From NCBI RefSeq assembly GCF_001027285.1, contig NZ_CP011509.1, positions 7,526,501-7,590,500 on the forward strand: a DNA stretch of 64,000 nucleotides, given 5' to 3'. Positions 53,373 through 61,924 of the stretch are shown one piece after another. The notes under the pieces are model-generated. The model worked only from the letters and a program-made list of their open reading frames with translations, was not told the DNA's origin and ran no database searches. Numbering within the stretch: position 1 is the first letter of the stretch; each line of letters opens with the position of its first letter. The translations under genes were made by a program, and so were the position numbers. Source of the stretch: Archangium gephyra (GTDB lineage Bacteria > Myxococcota > Myxococcia > Myxococcales > Myxococcaceae).

Positions 53373-54680
53373 CTACCTCCGGGTGTTGGCCGCGTTCTCC
53401 CGCTCCTCGAGCCCGCGCGCGAAGTTGCCGATGACCAACCCCGGCCGGGCCGCCTTGAGCCGGCGCAGCAGGGTGCGGATGCCCACGGGCTCGCCTCCCG
53501 CGCCCTTGTCGCGCGCCACCTCCAGGTACTGGATGGGGTCGATGCACAGCGAGCGCGTCTGCACCTGGTCCACCTTGTACTTCTTCACCAACCGCTCCAG
53601 GGCCTTCACCTCGCCCTCGCGATCGGTGACGCCCGGGAAGAGCAGCAGGTTGAGCGCGAGGTACGCACCGCGCTCGCGCGCCAGGGCGATGGAGGCCTCC
53701 ACGTCCTCCCAGCCGTACTTCACCGGCTTGTAGTAGGCCTCGTAGAGCTCCTTCGACGCCGAGTTGAGCGACACCCGGATGGCGTCCAGCCCCGCGTCGA
53801 AGAGCGCCTCGAGTCCCTTGGTGAGGCTCGCGTTGGTGTTGATGTTGATGGAGCCGCGCGAGGTGTGCTCGCGCATGTAGCGGATGGCCTCGGCGATGAA
53901 CTTCCACCGGGTGAGCGGCTCGCCCTCGCAGCCCTGGCCGAAGCTGACCATGGTACGGCCCGGCGCGTGCTCCAGGTGGTACAGGCCGATCTGCCCCATC
54001 TCCTCGCCGGTGGGGCCGTCATTCATGCGCTCGTGCGAGGCGGGAGGCCCGTCCGCCGGCTGATCCGAGATGCACCCCACGCAGCGCGCGTTGCACATCA
54101 CCGAGGCGGGGATGGCCCCCTCGTCGCGCACGTAGAAGATGTTCTGCGAGGTGAAGCACCGGTACAGCATCGCGCACGTGGTGAGCTGCTTGAGCACGCG
54201 GTTGCCGGGGAAGCGCGCCAGGTGCGCGTCCACGATCTTCTTCAGCTCGGGGGTGGAGTACTTCTCCGGATCCCAGTGCGAGCGCTTGTCGGTGTGGATG
54301 GCCCAGGCCACCGGGCCATCCTCGCCCCAGGCGGCGGCCGTATAGGCCCACTGCGGAAGCACCGGACCGTCCGCCTTCACCTCACCGGGCAGGAAGGTGC
54401 GCGTGTAGCCCGGAGGCAGCAGCGCGCCCACCGCGTTGGGCACGAAGGTCTTCCCATTCATCTTGATCTCGCGGACCAGCTCCAGCTCCCCGGTCTCGGG
54501 ATCGATGCCCACGGGCAGCCGGCCCGGCAGGTGGACGAGCCGCCCGGCGGACGGCAGGGGGATGGGCTTGTCCTGCGGGGGAACGAGCTCCTCCCCGCTG
54601 CGCAGGGTGGCCAGCAGATAGGGGTGCTCCATCACCCGCCCCTTCGGGTCCGCGAACAGCAGCTTCGGTGCCAAAGTCAT
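53373..54680 (-). CDS. Radical SAM protein
   Basis: A 435-residue radical SAM enzyme. The iron-sulfur motif is MCNARCVGC (CxxxCxxC) near residue 200, followed by MVSFGQGCEGEPLTRWKFIA (glycine-rich SAM contact) and ININTNASLTKGLEALFDAG, then LDAIRVSLNS, of the TIM barrel. The long N-terminal domain (about 190 residues, with several Cys) is unusual. The reaction is unknown; no precursor peptide is visible beside it. ATG 54680 is given; a GTG six codons upstream (54698) is an alternative. It faces the PilY1-like gene and diverges from aldA. Confidence 0.85.
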   Translation of the reverse strand: MTLAPKLLFADPKGRVMEHPYLLATLRSGEELVPPQDKPIPLPSAGRLVHLPGRLPVGIDPETGELELVREIKMNGKTFVPNAVGALLPPGYTRTFLPGEVKADGPVLPQWAYTAAAWGEDGPVAWAIHTDKRSHWDPEKYSTPELKKIVDAHLARFPGNRVLKQLTTCAMLYRCFTSQNIFYVRDEGAIPASVMCNARCVGCISDQPADGPPASHERMNDGPTGEEMGQIGLYHLEHAPGRTMVSFGQGCEGEPLTRWKFIAEAIRYMREHTSRGSININTNASLTKGLEALFDAGLDAIRVSLNSASKELYEAYYKPVKYGWEDVEASIALARERGAYLALNLLLFPGVTDREGEVKALERLVKKYKVDQVQTRSLCIDPIQYLEVARDKGAGGEPVGIRTLLRRLKAARPGLVIGNFARGLEERENAANTRR

Positions 54681-54852
54681 GACCTCGTTAACTATCACTG
54701 CCGGGCGGACCTTTCGACGCGGCGCGCATTCACGAGCCGTACGGCCCGTCGTATGGCCCCATGCCGGAGCGCGTCTTGACTCCCCCAGGGCCCCTGCCTA
54801 GGGTCCGCCCGCTTTTGCGTCCCTTATTGCGGACATTTCGGAGGCAGCTCAA

Positions 54853-55983
54853 GTGATTGTCGGAGTCCCCAAGGAGATCAAGACCCGCGAGTACCGTGTC
54901 GGCATGGTTCCGGCGGGCGTTCGCGCCCTGACCAGCGCGGGCCACACGGTTCTGGTCGAGACGAACGCCGGCGTCGGCTCCGGCATCCCCGACTCGGAGT
55001 ACCAGCGCGTTGGCGCGCAGATCGTCTCGAGCGCGGACGAGGTGTGGAAGCGCGCCGAGATGATCGTCAAGGTGAAGGAGCCCATCGCGCCCGAGTACGA
55101 GCGCATCCAGAACGGGCAGATCATCTACACCTACTTCCACCTGTCCGGCGTGGACCCCGAGCTCACGCGCACGCTGGTGAAGAAGAAGGCGTCCGCCGTG
55201 GCCTACGAGACCATCCAGCTGGATGACGGCTCGCTGCCGCTGCTCAAGCCGATGTCCGAGGTGGCCGGCAAGATGGCCATCCAGGTCGGCGCCGCGTGCC
55301 TGGAGAAGGCGCACGGGGGCAAGGGCATCCTGCTGGGTGGCGTGCCCGGCGTGCGCCGTGGCCGCGTCACCATCATCGGCGGTGGCGTGGTGGGCACCTG
55401 CGCGGCCAAGGTCGCCGTGGGCATGGGCGCCGAGGTCACCATCCTCGACGTCAACCTCGAGCGCCTCACCTACCTGGATGACGTGTTCCTCGGCCGCGTG
55501 GCCACGCTGGCCTCGGACACCGAGAGCATCGCCAAGAGCGTGCGCGAGGCGGACATCGTCGTCGGCGGCGTGCTCATCCCCGGCGCCGCGGCGCCCAAGC
55601 TCGTCTCCGAGGCCCTCGTGGCCGAGATGAGCCCCGGCTCCGTGGTGGTGGACGTGGCGGTGGACCAGGGCGGCTGCATCGAGACCTGCGTGCCCACCAC
55701 CCACGACAACCCCACCTTCGTGAAGCACGGCGTGGTGCACTACTGCGTGGCCAACATGCCCGGCGCGGTGCCCCAGACGTCCACCTTCGCCCTCACCAAC
55801 ACCACCCGGCCCTACGCCCGGAAGATCGCCGACCTCGGCCTCGTCGAGGCCATCAAGGCCGACAAGGCCCTGGCCCGCGGCCTCAACACCTACAACGGCC
55901 AGGTCACCTACGAGGCCGTCGCCAAGGACCTCGGCTACAGCTACATGTCCATCTTCGACGCCATCGGCGCGAAGGGCCGGTAG
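54853..55983 (+). CDS. aldA: Alanine dehydrogenase
   Basis: Converts L-alanine and NAD+ to pyruvate, ammonia and NADH. The N-terminal [20 protein letters not shown] and [14 protein letters not shown], the catalytic YETIQL and [14 protein letters not shown], and the Rossmann loop [13 protein letters not shown] are all present, and the length of 376 is normal. GTG 54853 has GGAGG nine bases upstream. In M. xanthus aldA lies in the frz region and its disruption affects development, which agrees with the synteny seen here. A hairpin terminator follows at 56066-56113. Confidence 0.96.
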   Translation: MIVGVPKEIKTREYRVGMVPAGVRALTSAGHTVLVETNAGVGSGIPDSEYQRVGAQIVSSADEVWKRAEMIVKVKEPIAPEYERIQNGQIIYTYFHLSGVDPELTRTLVKKKASAVAYETIQLDDGSLPLLKPMSEVAGKMAIQVGAACLEKAHGGKGILLGGVPGVRRGRVTIIGGGVVGTCAAKVAVGMGAEVTILDVNLERLTYLDDVFLGRVATLASDTESIAKSVREADIVVGGVLIPGAAAPKLVSEALVAEMSPGSVVVDVAVDQGGCIETCVPTTHDNPTFVKHGVVHYCVANMPGAVPQTSTFALTNTTRPYARKIADLGLVEAIKADKALARGLNTYNGQVTYEAVAKDLGYSYMSIFDAIGAKGR

Positions 55984-56065
55984 TCTCCAGTACTCCACAC
56001 TGCGACACCCCGGCGGGGGGATTGCTCCCAAATCAGGGAATAATTCTCCCCGCCGGTTGTCTCCC

Positions 56066-56113
56066 GCCCGCTGGGGCAGCCGTGCAAACGGCGCCAGCGG
56101 GCTTTGTGTTGTT
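56066..56113 (+). terminator. Terminator after aldA
   Basis: GCCCGCTGG (56066-56074) pairs with CCAGCGGGC (56094-56102) and is followed by TTTGTGTTGTT. A second GC stem, CCGGCGGGG/CCCCGCCGG at 56010-56056, precedes it. Confidence 0.7.
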
Positions 56114-56195
56114 GCCCAGTCTGTTCCCGTGCATACATTGCCGGGTAGGTAACGACTCAATTGCCTGTAATTTCGGGCCTCTGGAAGGCGGGAGC

Positions 56196-56867
56196 ATGCT
56201 GGACTTCAGGCAGAACAACCGGACGAAGCAGGAATTCGAGGAACTGGCCCTGGCCCACCTCGACCCGCTATACTCCGCGGCCCTGAGGCTGACGAAGAAT
56301 GAGCGGGACGCCGAGGACCTCGTGCAGGACACCTGCATGCGGGCCTACCGCTTCTTCGACAAGTTCGAGCGCGGCACCAACATCAAGGCCTGGCTCTTCA
56401 AGATTCTCACCAACACCTTCATCAACCGCTACCGGCGCAAGGTGAAGGAGCGCAGTGTGGTGGAAGGTGTGGAGCGCGAGGCGGTGCACGAGCGCTTCGT
56501 GAGCCGGGACGCGACGGACTTCGCGGCCAACCCCGAGCAGTACTTCTTCGATCGCCTCCTGTCGGATGATGTGTTGCGCGCCATCGACGCGCTGCCCATC
56601 GACTTCCGGCTGGTGGTCATCCTCGCGGACCTGCAGGAGTTCTCCTACAAGGAGATCGCGGAGATCCTCGAGTGTCCCGTGGGCACGGTGATGAGCCGGC
56701 TGTTCCGCGGACGCAAGCTGCTGCAGAAGACGCTGCGCGAGTACGCGCAGGGCTCTGGCGTGCTGCGTCAAGAGGAGCCCGCCCAGGCGGCGAACGCGGA
56801 TGGCACGGCCGCCGCGGGTTCACCGACGAACCTCGATGATTATCGACGCAGGAAGAAGGTGGGGTAG
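56196..56867 (+). CDS. rpoE1: ECF RNA polymerase sigma factor, RpoE1-like
   Basis: A 223-residue extracytoplasmic-function sigma factor. Region 2 reads [20 protein letters not shown] followed by [21 protein letters not shown], and region 4 reads [20 protein letters not shown] then [20 protein letters not shown]. The adjacent anti-sigma gene and the place between aldA and frzS match the M. xanthus rpoE1 locus, which has been linked to motility behaviour. The symbol therefore rests on synteny as well as family. ATG 56196 is preceded by GGGAG. The C-terminal 40 residues are Ala-rich and extend beyond region 4. Confidence 0.85.
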   Translation: MLDFRQNNRTKQEFEELALAHLDPLYSAALRLTKNERDAEDLVQDTCMRAYRFFDKFERGTNIKAWLFKILTNTFINRYRRKVKERSVVEGVEREAVHERFVSRDATDFAANPEQYFFDRLLSDDVLRAIDALPIDFRLVVILADLQEFSYKEIAEILECPVGTVMSRLFRGRKLLQKTLREYAQGSGVLRQEEPAQAANADGTAAAGSPTNLDDYRRRKKVG

Positions 56868-56884
56868 ATCGAGGTTGATGGCCC

Positions 56885-56911
56885 CGGAAATATTTCTTCA
56901 CGATATTTCCG
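56885..56911. promoter_or_regulatory. AT-rich dyad between sigma and anti-sigma genes
   Basis: CGGAAATAT (56885-56893) and ATATTTCCG (56903-56911) form a perfect nine-base inverted repeat, unusual in being AT-rich within a GC-rich region. It may be an operator, an RNA hairpin that lowers anti-sigma expression, or an internal promoter. Confidence 0.45.
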
Positions 56912-56947
56912 TCCGGGACCCCCAACCATCTCCCGCCCTGAGCGCTC

Positions 56948-57775
56948 ATGACCTGCCAGGAACTCGATTCCATCCTCTACCCGTTCCTCGACGGCGAGTT
57001 TCAGCCCGAGGAGCGGCTGGAAGTTGAAGCGCATCTCACCGGCTGTGCCGAGTGCGCGCAGCGGGTGAACATGGAGGTCCGGATGCAGCAGTCGCTGCGC
57101 CGGGCCGCGCGTCATGCGGTGGAGTCCACCCGCGCCCCGGACGCCCTGAGGGCGCGGATCCAGCTGGGCATCCACCAGGAGCAGCGCCGGGACACGCAAA
57201 TGTGGTGGTTGCGCGCGAGCGCCGCGGCCGTGGTGGTGCTGATGGCCGGCGGCACGTGGATGGCGTTGCGGCCCGAGCAGCGCCAGCGCTTCGTGGAGGA
57301 CGCCGCGCGCCGGCATGCCCGGCAGCTGCCGGTGGAGGTCGCGGGCAACTCGCACGAGCACGTGGAGGCCTGGTTCAACGGCAAGCTGGACCACCGTGTC
57401 TCCGTGCCCCGGTTGCCCGACGTGCGGCTGTCTGGCGCGCGCATCTCCAACGTGACGGATCGCCCCGCCGCGTACATCAGCTACGAGCGCAACGCGGACA
57501 AGCAGGGCGCGCCGGCCCGGCGCATCGGCCTGTTCGTCTTCGACGACGCCAAGCGCGAGGTCGAGGCCCCTCCCCTGCCCTCCGTGCAGGTGGGCTCCAG
57601 CCATGGGTACAACGTGGCGGTGTGGCGGGATGAGGAGATCGTCTACGAGCTCGTGAGCGACCTGGACGAATCGGACATCCGCCGCATGGTGGCCGAGCAG
57701 GCCGCGGCGAAGAGCCGGCCGTCGCATCCGGTCTCGCCGGACGTGGCCGCCCGGCCCGTGGCGCTACAGCGCTGA
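56948..57775 (+). CDS. Membrane anti-sigma factor with zinc-finger N-terminus
   Basis: A 275-residue probable anti-sigma factor for the sigma protein encoded just upstream. The N-terminal zinc-binding domain (zf-HC2/ZAS) is MTCQELDSILYPFLDGE then AHLTGCAECAQRVN, with His-x3-Cys-x2-Cys. A membrane segment near residues 88-108 (ASAAAVVVLMAGGTWMAL) leads to a periplasmic domain of about 160 residues, which would be the sensor. In M. xanthus the equivalent gene next to rpoE1 is called orf5. An 80-base gap with an AT-rich dyad separates the two genes. Confidence 0.85.
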   Translation: MTCQELDSILYPFLDGEFQPEERLEVEAHLTGCAECAQRVNMEVRMQQSLRRAARHAVESTRAPDALRARIQLGIHQEQRRDTQMWWLRASAAAVVVLMAGGTWMALRPEQRQRFVEDAARRHARQLPVEVAGNSHEHVEAWFNGKLDHRVSVPRLPDVRLSGARISNVTDRPAAYISYERNADKQGAPARRIGLFVFDDAKREVEAPPLPSVQVGSSHGYNVAVWRDEEIVYELVSDLDESDIRRMVAEQAAAKSRPSHPVSPDVAARPVALQR

Positions 57776-57956
57776 AGCGAGCGTGCGCGCGGGCTGCTCG
57801 CCTGCCCCACGAGCTGGACTGCCTGGAAATCCGACTGGACCGAAGATTGACGGTCCCGGTAGGCACCGATAGCCTCCCCGAGCGACTTTTCCAGAGCCGC
57901 CGTTCCTCGTGTCTGACGAGGGACGCGCACGCACTTCCTGGTCCGGCAGCCCTTCC

Positions 57957-59660
57957 ATGTCCAAGAACATCCTGATCGTCGAAAGTGACACCGCCCTCTC
58001 CGCGAACCTGCGGCAGGCCCTGGAGGCCCGCGGCTTCGCGGTGCAGGAGACCACCGACGGCAAGGGCAGCGTGGAGCAGATCCGCCGTGATCGTCCCGAG
58101 CTGGTGGTGCTCGCGGTGGATCTCTCGGCCGGACAGAACGGCTATCTGATCTGCGGCAAGCTGAAGAAGGACGATGATCTCAAGACGACCCCGATCATCA
58201 TCATCGGCAACCCGGACGGCTTCGCGCAGCACCGCAAGCTGAAGGCGCACGCGGACGACTACGTGGCCAAGCCGGTGAACGCCGACGAGCTGGTGGAGCG
58301 CGCCGGCAACCTGATCGGCTTCCCGGAGCTGCCCGCGGGCGAGGTCGTCGATGACGGCCTGAGCCTGGACGGGCTGGGCGGGCTGGGCGATGAGCCGGTG
58401 CAGGGCGAGGAGCTGGCCATCGAGGGCGAGCCGCTGGAGAGCCACGGCGAGGAGCTGGCGCTGCTGGACAACCCGTTCGGGGACAGCGCGGATGATCCGC
58501 CGGTGACGGGCAGCATCGAGGAGCCGGTGGAGGCCCCGCCGGAGCTGAGCTCGCCCGAGGACGACTTCTCCGGACTGGACGGCCTGGGCGGTAGCGAGGA
58601 CGACAACGCGCTCGACTCGCTGGGCATGGACAGCGACAAGACGGTGGTGGGCTTCATGCCGCCGGAGCCCCCTCCGGCGCCGGCCCCGAAGCCCGTGCCC
58701 ACCCCGGCCCCGAAGCCGGCTCCGGTGACGGCGCGGCCGGCGCCGGCGCCCGTGACGCCTGCCCGCGCCACGCCCCCGGCACCGGCCCCCACGCCCCGGA
58801 CGGCTCCGACGAGCGCGCCCGCGGCTCCGGCCATGTCGGCGGCGGACGCGGCCGAGCTGCGCAACCTGCGCGCCAAGGTGCTCGAGCTGGAAGGCGCGCT
58901 GGAGGATGCGCGAGGCCAGACCAGCACCGCGGAGACGCGGGTGCAGGAGCTCGAGGCCGAGCTGGAGACGAAGAGCACCGAGCTGGAGACGGCGAAGGCC
59001 TCGGTGGGCAAGAACGACTCGGCCACGCTGGCGCTGCGTGAGGCGTCCAACCGGAAGGATCGGGAGATCCTCCGCCTCAAGAGCGAGCTGAACCAGAAGG
59101 AGCAGGAGATCGTCGAGCAGCAGGATCGGCTGCTGGCGCTGGAGCAGCAGGCCAACGGGGCCACGGACGAGATCGCGCGGCGGGACGCGGAGCTGAAGAC
59201 GCTGAAGACGAAGGCGGATCAGCTGATGGCGGAGCGCCGGCGGGTGGAGCAGCAGCTGAATGCGGCGAAGGAAGAGGCGCGTGGCGCCACGGCGCGCGCG
59301 ACGGCGCTGCAGGCCGAGGTGGAGCAGTACCAGGCGCAGTCGGGCGAGGTGGAGGAGCTGAGGGGGCGGGCGGAGCAGCTGGAGGCGGAGCTGGCGGCGG
59401 CGAGGAGCGAGGGCGACAGCTGGCGCGAGGAGCTGGAGGCGGTGAAGGCGCAGGCGGGCCAGGAGGCGGACGAGCTGCGCAAGCGCATCACCGAGATGGA
59501 GGAGCAGGTGGCGCGCAACGAGGATCGCGTGGCGCGGCTGTACACGCGCATCAAGTCGGACGAGAAGCTGCGCGAGAAGACGAAGAAGGCGCTGGCCATC
59601 GCCACGCAGCTCCTGGAGGAGCAGCCGGCGGCCGAGGACGACGAAGAAGCCGTCGCCTGA
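57957..59660 (+). CDS. frzS: FrzS, pseudo-receiver coiled-coil motility protein
   Basis: A polar social-motility protein of 567 residues. The N-terminal atypical receiver (ILIVESDTALSANLRQALEA; LVVLAVDLSAGQNGYLICGK; HADDYVAKPVNADELVERAG) keeps an Asp but the switch position reads IIGNPDG, not a Ser/Thr. Residues about 230-300 are Pro/Ala-rich, and the C-terminal 260 residues are a long coiled coil (LRNLRAKVLELEGALEDARG onward), as in M. xanthus FrzS. That protein oscillates between cell poles and supports type IV pili. ATG 57957 is chosen; a longer frame adds 16 weak residues. The start follows a 181-base gap, so it probably has its own promoter. Confidence 0.95.
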   Translation: MSKNILIVESDTALSANLRQALEARGFAVQETTDGKGSVEQIRRDRPELVVLAVDLSAGQNGYLICGKLKKDDDLKTTPIIIIGNPDGFAQHRKLKAHADDYVAKPVNADELVERAGNLIGFPELPAGEVVDDGLSLDGLGGLGDEPVQGEELAIEGEPLESHGEELALLDNPFGDSADDPPVTGSIEEPVEAPPELSSPEDDFSGLDGLGGSEDDNALDSLGMDSDKTVVGFMPPEPPPAPAPKPVPTPAPKPAPVTARPAPAPVTPARATPPAPAPTPRTAPTSAPAAPAMSAADAAELRNLRAKVLELEGALEDARGQTSTAETRVQELEAELETKSTELETAKASVGKNDSATLALREASNRKDREILRLKSELNQKEQEIVEQQDRLLALEQQANGATDEIARRDAELKTLKTKADQLMAERRRVEQQLNAAKEEARGATARATALQAEVEQYQAQSGEVEELRGRAEQLEAELAAARSEGDSWREELEAVKAQAGQEADELRKRITEMEEQVARNEDRVARLYTRIKSDEKLREKTKKALAIATQLLEEQPAAEDDEEAVA

Positions 59661-59737
59661 AGCCGGGCCGTCGTCGTAGGGGGAGTTCCCTCCCCCAGAA
59701 TCCCCTGCCCCGGAATCCCCTCCCCCACCGCGTCACA

Positions 59738-59773
59738 ACCCCTCTCCCCTCGGGAGAGGGACGGGGTGAGGGT
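59738..59773. repeat. Solo copy of the DUF559-element repeat
   Basis: Plus-strand CCTCTCCCCTCGGGAGAGGG followed by ACGGGGTGAGGGT is an almost exact copy of the left end of the element at 5131-5580, with no nuclease gene. A second short dyad (CCGTGAA-TCAT-TTCACGG, 59810-59827) lies between the convergent genes. Confidence 0.85.
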
Positions 59774-59840
59774 ATTGAGGGCCCCGGTTGGATCCGTGAT
59801 CGGACTTCACCGTGAATCATTTCACGGCAGTCCTGGGTAC

Positions 59841-60812
59841 TCAGAAAGCCATGCAGAGACCGTTACTGGGATCGCGGCAACAGTCCTCCGAGCACACTCC
59901 ACCCGCGTCAGCGCACCAGTCATTATAGTCGCAACCTACCGCTGGATTGCAGGTGCCCATGGCGGTCTTGCAACGAGTGCTGGCACAGAATACGGCGCCC
60001 GTTTCAACGCACGCTCCCGCGCCGTTGCAGGCACCTGTCTTGCAAAGGTTATCGGGTTGGCACCCGGTTCCACTGGGTTGCGGAGGGTAGACGCAATCGC
60101 CCGTGCTGCTGTTACAGGTCCCCGAGGATTGCAGACACTGGTCGGGCGGTGAGTTGCACACCTTTTCCGTGCCTACGCAGATACCGGCGCCATTGCACTG
60201 ATCACTGACAGTGCAGGAATTGCCATCATCACACAATTTACCTTTGGCTATTGGCTTATAGGTACAGGTGTCACTGGCGCAGGTTCCTGAAGGTTCAAAG
60301 CACGGGTTGGGAGGGCTGTTGCAGGCACGAGGCCCTCCGCCGACGCAGTTGCCCGCACCGTCACACGTGTCATTCACGGTGCAGAGCTGACCATCCTCGC
60401 AGGAGGCACCGCGCGCCTTGTACGAGGCCCGGCACAGTCCTGCTTCGCAGGTTCCTGAGGAGGAGAAACACACGCCGGTGGGAATGGCATCGTTACAGAC
60501 GGAACCTGTCTGCTTTTGCGGATACTCGCAGCTACCACTGACACAGGTTCCCGTGGTCTCGTGACACTGATCAGGGGGCGTGGTGCATTGCGAGTCTTGC
60601 GAGCAGGAGCCGTCAGACCCGGCGTCTCCAGGCCCCGCGTCGCTGGACCCCGTGCCCTGCGGAGTCTCGAGAATCTCCCCACAGATCGCCACCCGGCGCG
60701 GCGCATCCGCGGTCCTGCAGAACTCGGACTCGGAGTCGTCGAAGGCAATACAGGCCGCCATGAACAGCGCGGGTAATCCCAGGAGTGCCCACGGTCTCGC
60801 GATGGGCTTCAT
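59841..60812 (-). CDS. Cys-rich repeat lipoprotein
   Basis: A 323-residue surface lipoprotein. Its signal ALLGLPALFMAAC has lipobox FMAAC with Cys21. After an acidic, Gly/Asp-rich segment come six or more modules of the type CxxxxGxCxxGxCxx, with repeated CNSPPxxC and CDGAGNCVG motifs, typical of disulfide-rich modules on myxobacterial outer surfaces. No catalytic residues were recognised. The base composition is a little lower in GC than the neighbours. Its start overlaps the stop of the upstream TPR gene as ATGA, so the two are expressed together. Confidence 0.8.
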   Translation of the reverse strand: MKPIARPWALLGLPALFMAACIAFDDSESEFCRTADAPRRVAICGEILETPQGTGSSDAGPGDAGSDGSCSQDSQCTTPPDQCHETTGTCVSGSCEYPQKQTGSVCNDAIPTGVCFSSSGTCEAGLCRASYKARGASCEDGQLCTVNDTCDGAGNCVGGGPRACNSPPNPCFEPSGTCASDTCTYKPIAKGKLCDDGNSCTVSDQCNGAGICVGTEKVCNSPPDQCLQSSGTCNSSTGDCVYPPQPSGTGCQPDNLCKTGACNGAGACVETGAVFCASTRCKTAMGTCNPAVGCDYNDWCADAGGVCSEDCCRDPSNGLCMAF

Positions 60813-61612
60813 GGAATGCTCCAGTGAAGGAACACCTGCGCCCCTCCGTCAGTGGGTGCTCCCGCCACATTCGGCACCGAGGCGGGTGCATCGAGAAACA
60901 GGAGGCTCCCAATCGCAGTAGTCACCCCGGTTCCCAGAAGAATCCACCCGGCGGTCTCGAACGTCCTCCCGTCGCGCAGGGAGCCATCCAACTGGGCTCG
61001 CGTGGTAATGGAGGGGTCCGCCACACGCACCCGCTGTTCGAGCGACTTCGCCTGTGTCCAGGAGAGGATTCCCACCACGGCGAGCCCTCCTCCCGTGAGA
61101 GCAAGCGGCATCCTGTATTGGGACAGGGTGCTCAAGAGAGGATTTGTGGGGGTCTTGGAAGAGAGCCCCGGATTGGGTCCAATGGGCGGGGGTGGCGGCT
61201 CAACGGGCTCCATTGTCTCGACATGATTCGGCCCCGCCACCACGGTCATCTGCTCGCGGAGCATCTCCAGGGTCTCGCTGATCTTGGGGGACACGGAGAA
61301 GGGAAGCTGAGCCTTCGGATCGATCGCCAGGGCTCGCTTGAAGGCGCTCTCCCCTTGCTCGGGCTGCTGGTTCTCGAAACGCAGCACGCCCTCCACCAGG
61401 GCGATGAAGACATTCTGTTCAGGCGTGTTGGAAGGCCACGCGGCTGCTTTCTCGAGCGTCCGGAGTGCCTCGGTGTATTTGAAGTCCTCGTAGAGCCGGG
61501 TGGCCTTGGAGATGTATGGGTTCTCACGGTTCTTCTCCGCCGCCCCCGCTTCGCTCCACGGCGCTCCCAACACGAGCCACAGCCCACACAAGGCCACCCA
61601 CGAGCGTCTCAT
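60809..61612 (-). CDS. Exported TPR protein with C-terminal membrane segments
   Basis: A 267-residue protein with a signal peptide (RRSWVALCGLWLVLGAPWSEAGA). The middle part is TPR-like (RLYEDFKYTEALRTLEKAAA; GESAFKRALAIDPKAQLPFS). The final third contains a Pro-rich spacer (VEPPPPPIGPNPG) and two hydrophobic segments (MPLALTGGGLAVVGILSW; GWILLGTGVTTAIGSLLFL). This architecture recurs in myxobacteria next to PEGA or kinase genes. ATG 61612 is preceded by AGGGGA. Its stop overlaps the lipoprotein start (ATGA), forming a two-gene operon that diverges from the kinase gene. Confidence 0.8.
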   Translation of the reverse strand: MRRSWVALCGLWLVLGAPWSEAGAAEKNRENPYISKATRLYEDFKYTEALRTLEKAAAWPSNTPEQNVFIALVEGVLRFENQQPEQGESAFKRALAIDPKAQLPFSVSPKISETLEMLREQMTVVAGPNHVETMEPVEPPPPPIGPNPGLSSKTPTNPLLSTLSQYRMPLALTGGGLAVVGILSWTQAKSLEQRVRVADPSITTRAQLDGSLRDGRTFETAGWILLGTGVTTAIGSLLFLDAPASVPNVAGAPTDGGAQVFLHWSIP

Positions 61613-61924
61613 TGGAATCCCCTGCGTTGGTCCCCACCACGTCGCCGCCGATGAGCACACGCATACCGGCCGCTTGCAATCCGAGGTGTGTTGCTCTTTC
61701 GGAAACCACACGAACGAGAGCACCCACCGCTAGAATCCACACATTTTCCTATACAAGACAGAACAGGAAGTGATCAGACCTGATCACGCTCCCGTCACAC
61801 TTCCCGGCGGTGGCGCGGAGTTATCATCCTGGAGGCGCTCCGCGAATGAAGCCGAAGCTTCCGCGCCCGTCATGGACGCGGGTGGCGTCACTCCGGTAGC
61901 CCCGCCAAAGGAGCGGTCTCCCCG
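61613..61924. other. 312-base divergent intergenic region
   Basis: No gene was seen here. It must hold promoters for the TPR/lipoprotein operon and the kinase gene. The only clear structure is GTGATCAGACCTGATCAC at 61770-61787, eight-base inverted arms around AC, a probable operator. Confidence 0.6.
61770..61787. promoter_or_regulatory. 18-bp palindrome, possible operator
   Basis: GTGATCAG-AC-CTGATCAC lies in the divergent region 138 bases before the kinase start and 158 bases before the TPR gene start. Perfect eight-base arms with a two-base centre suit a dimeric repressor. The binding protein is unknown. Confidence 0.5.
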
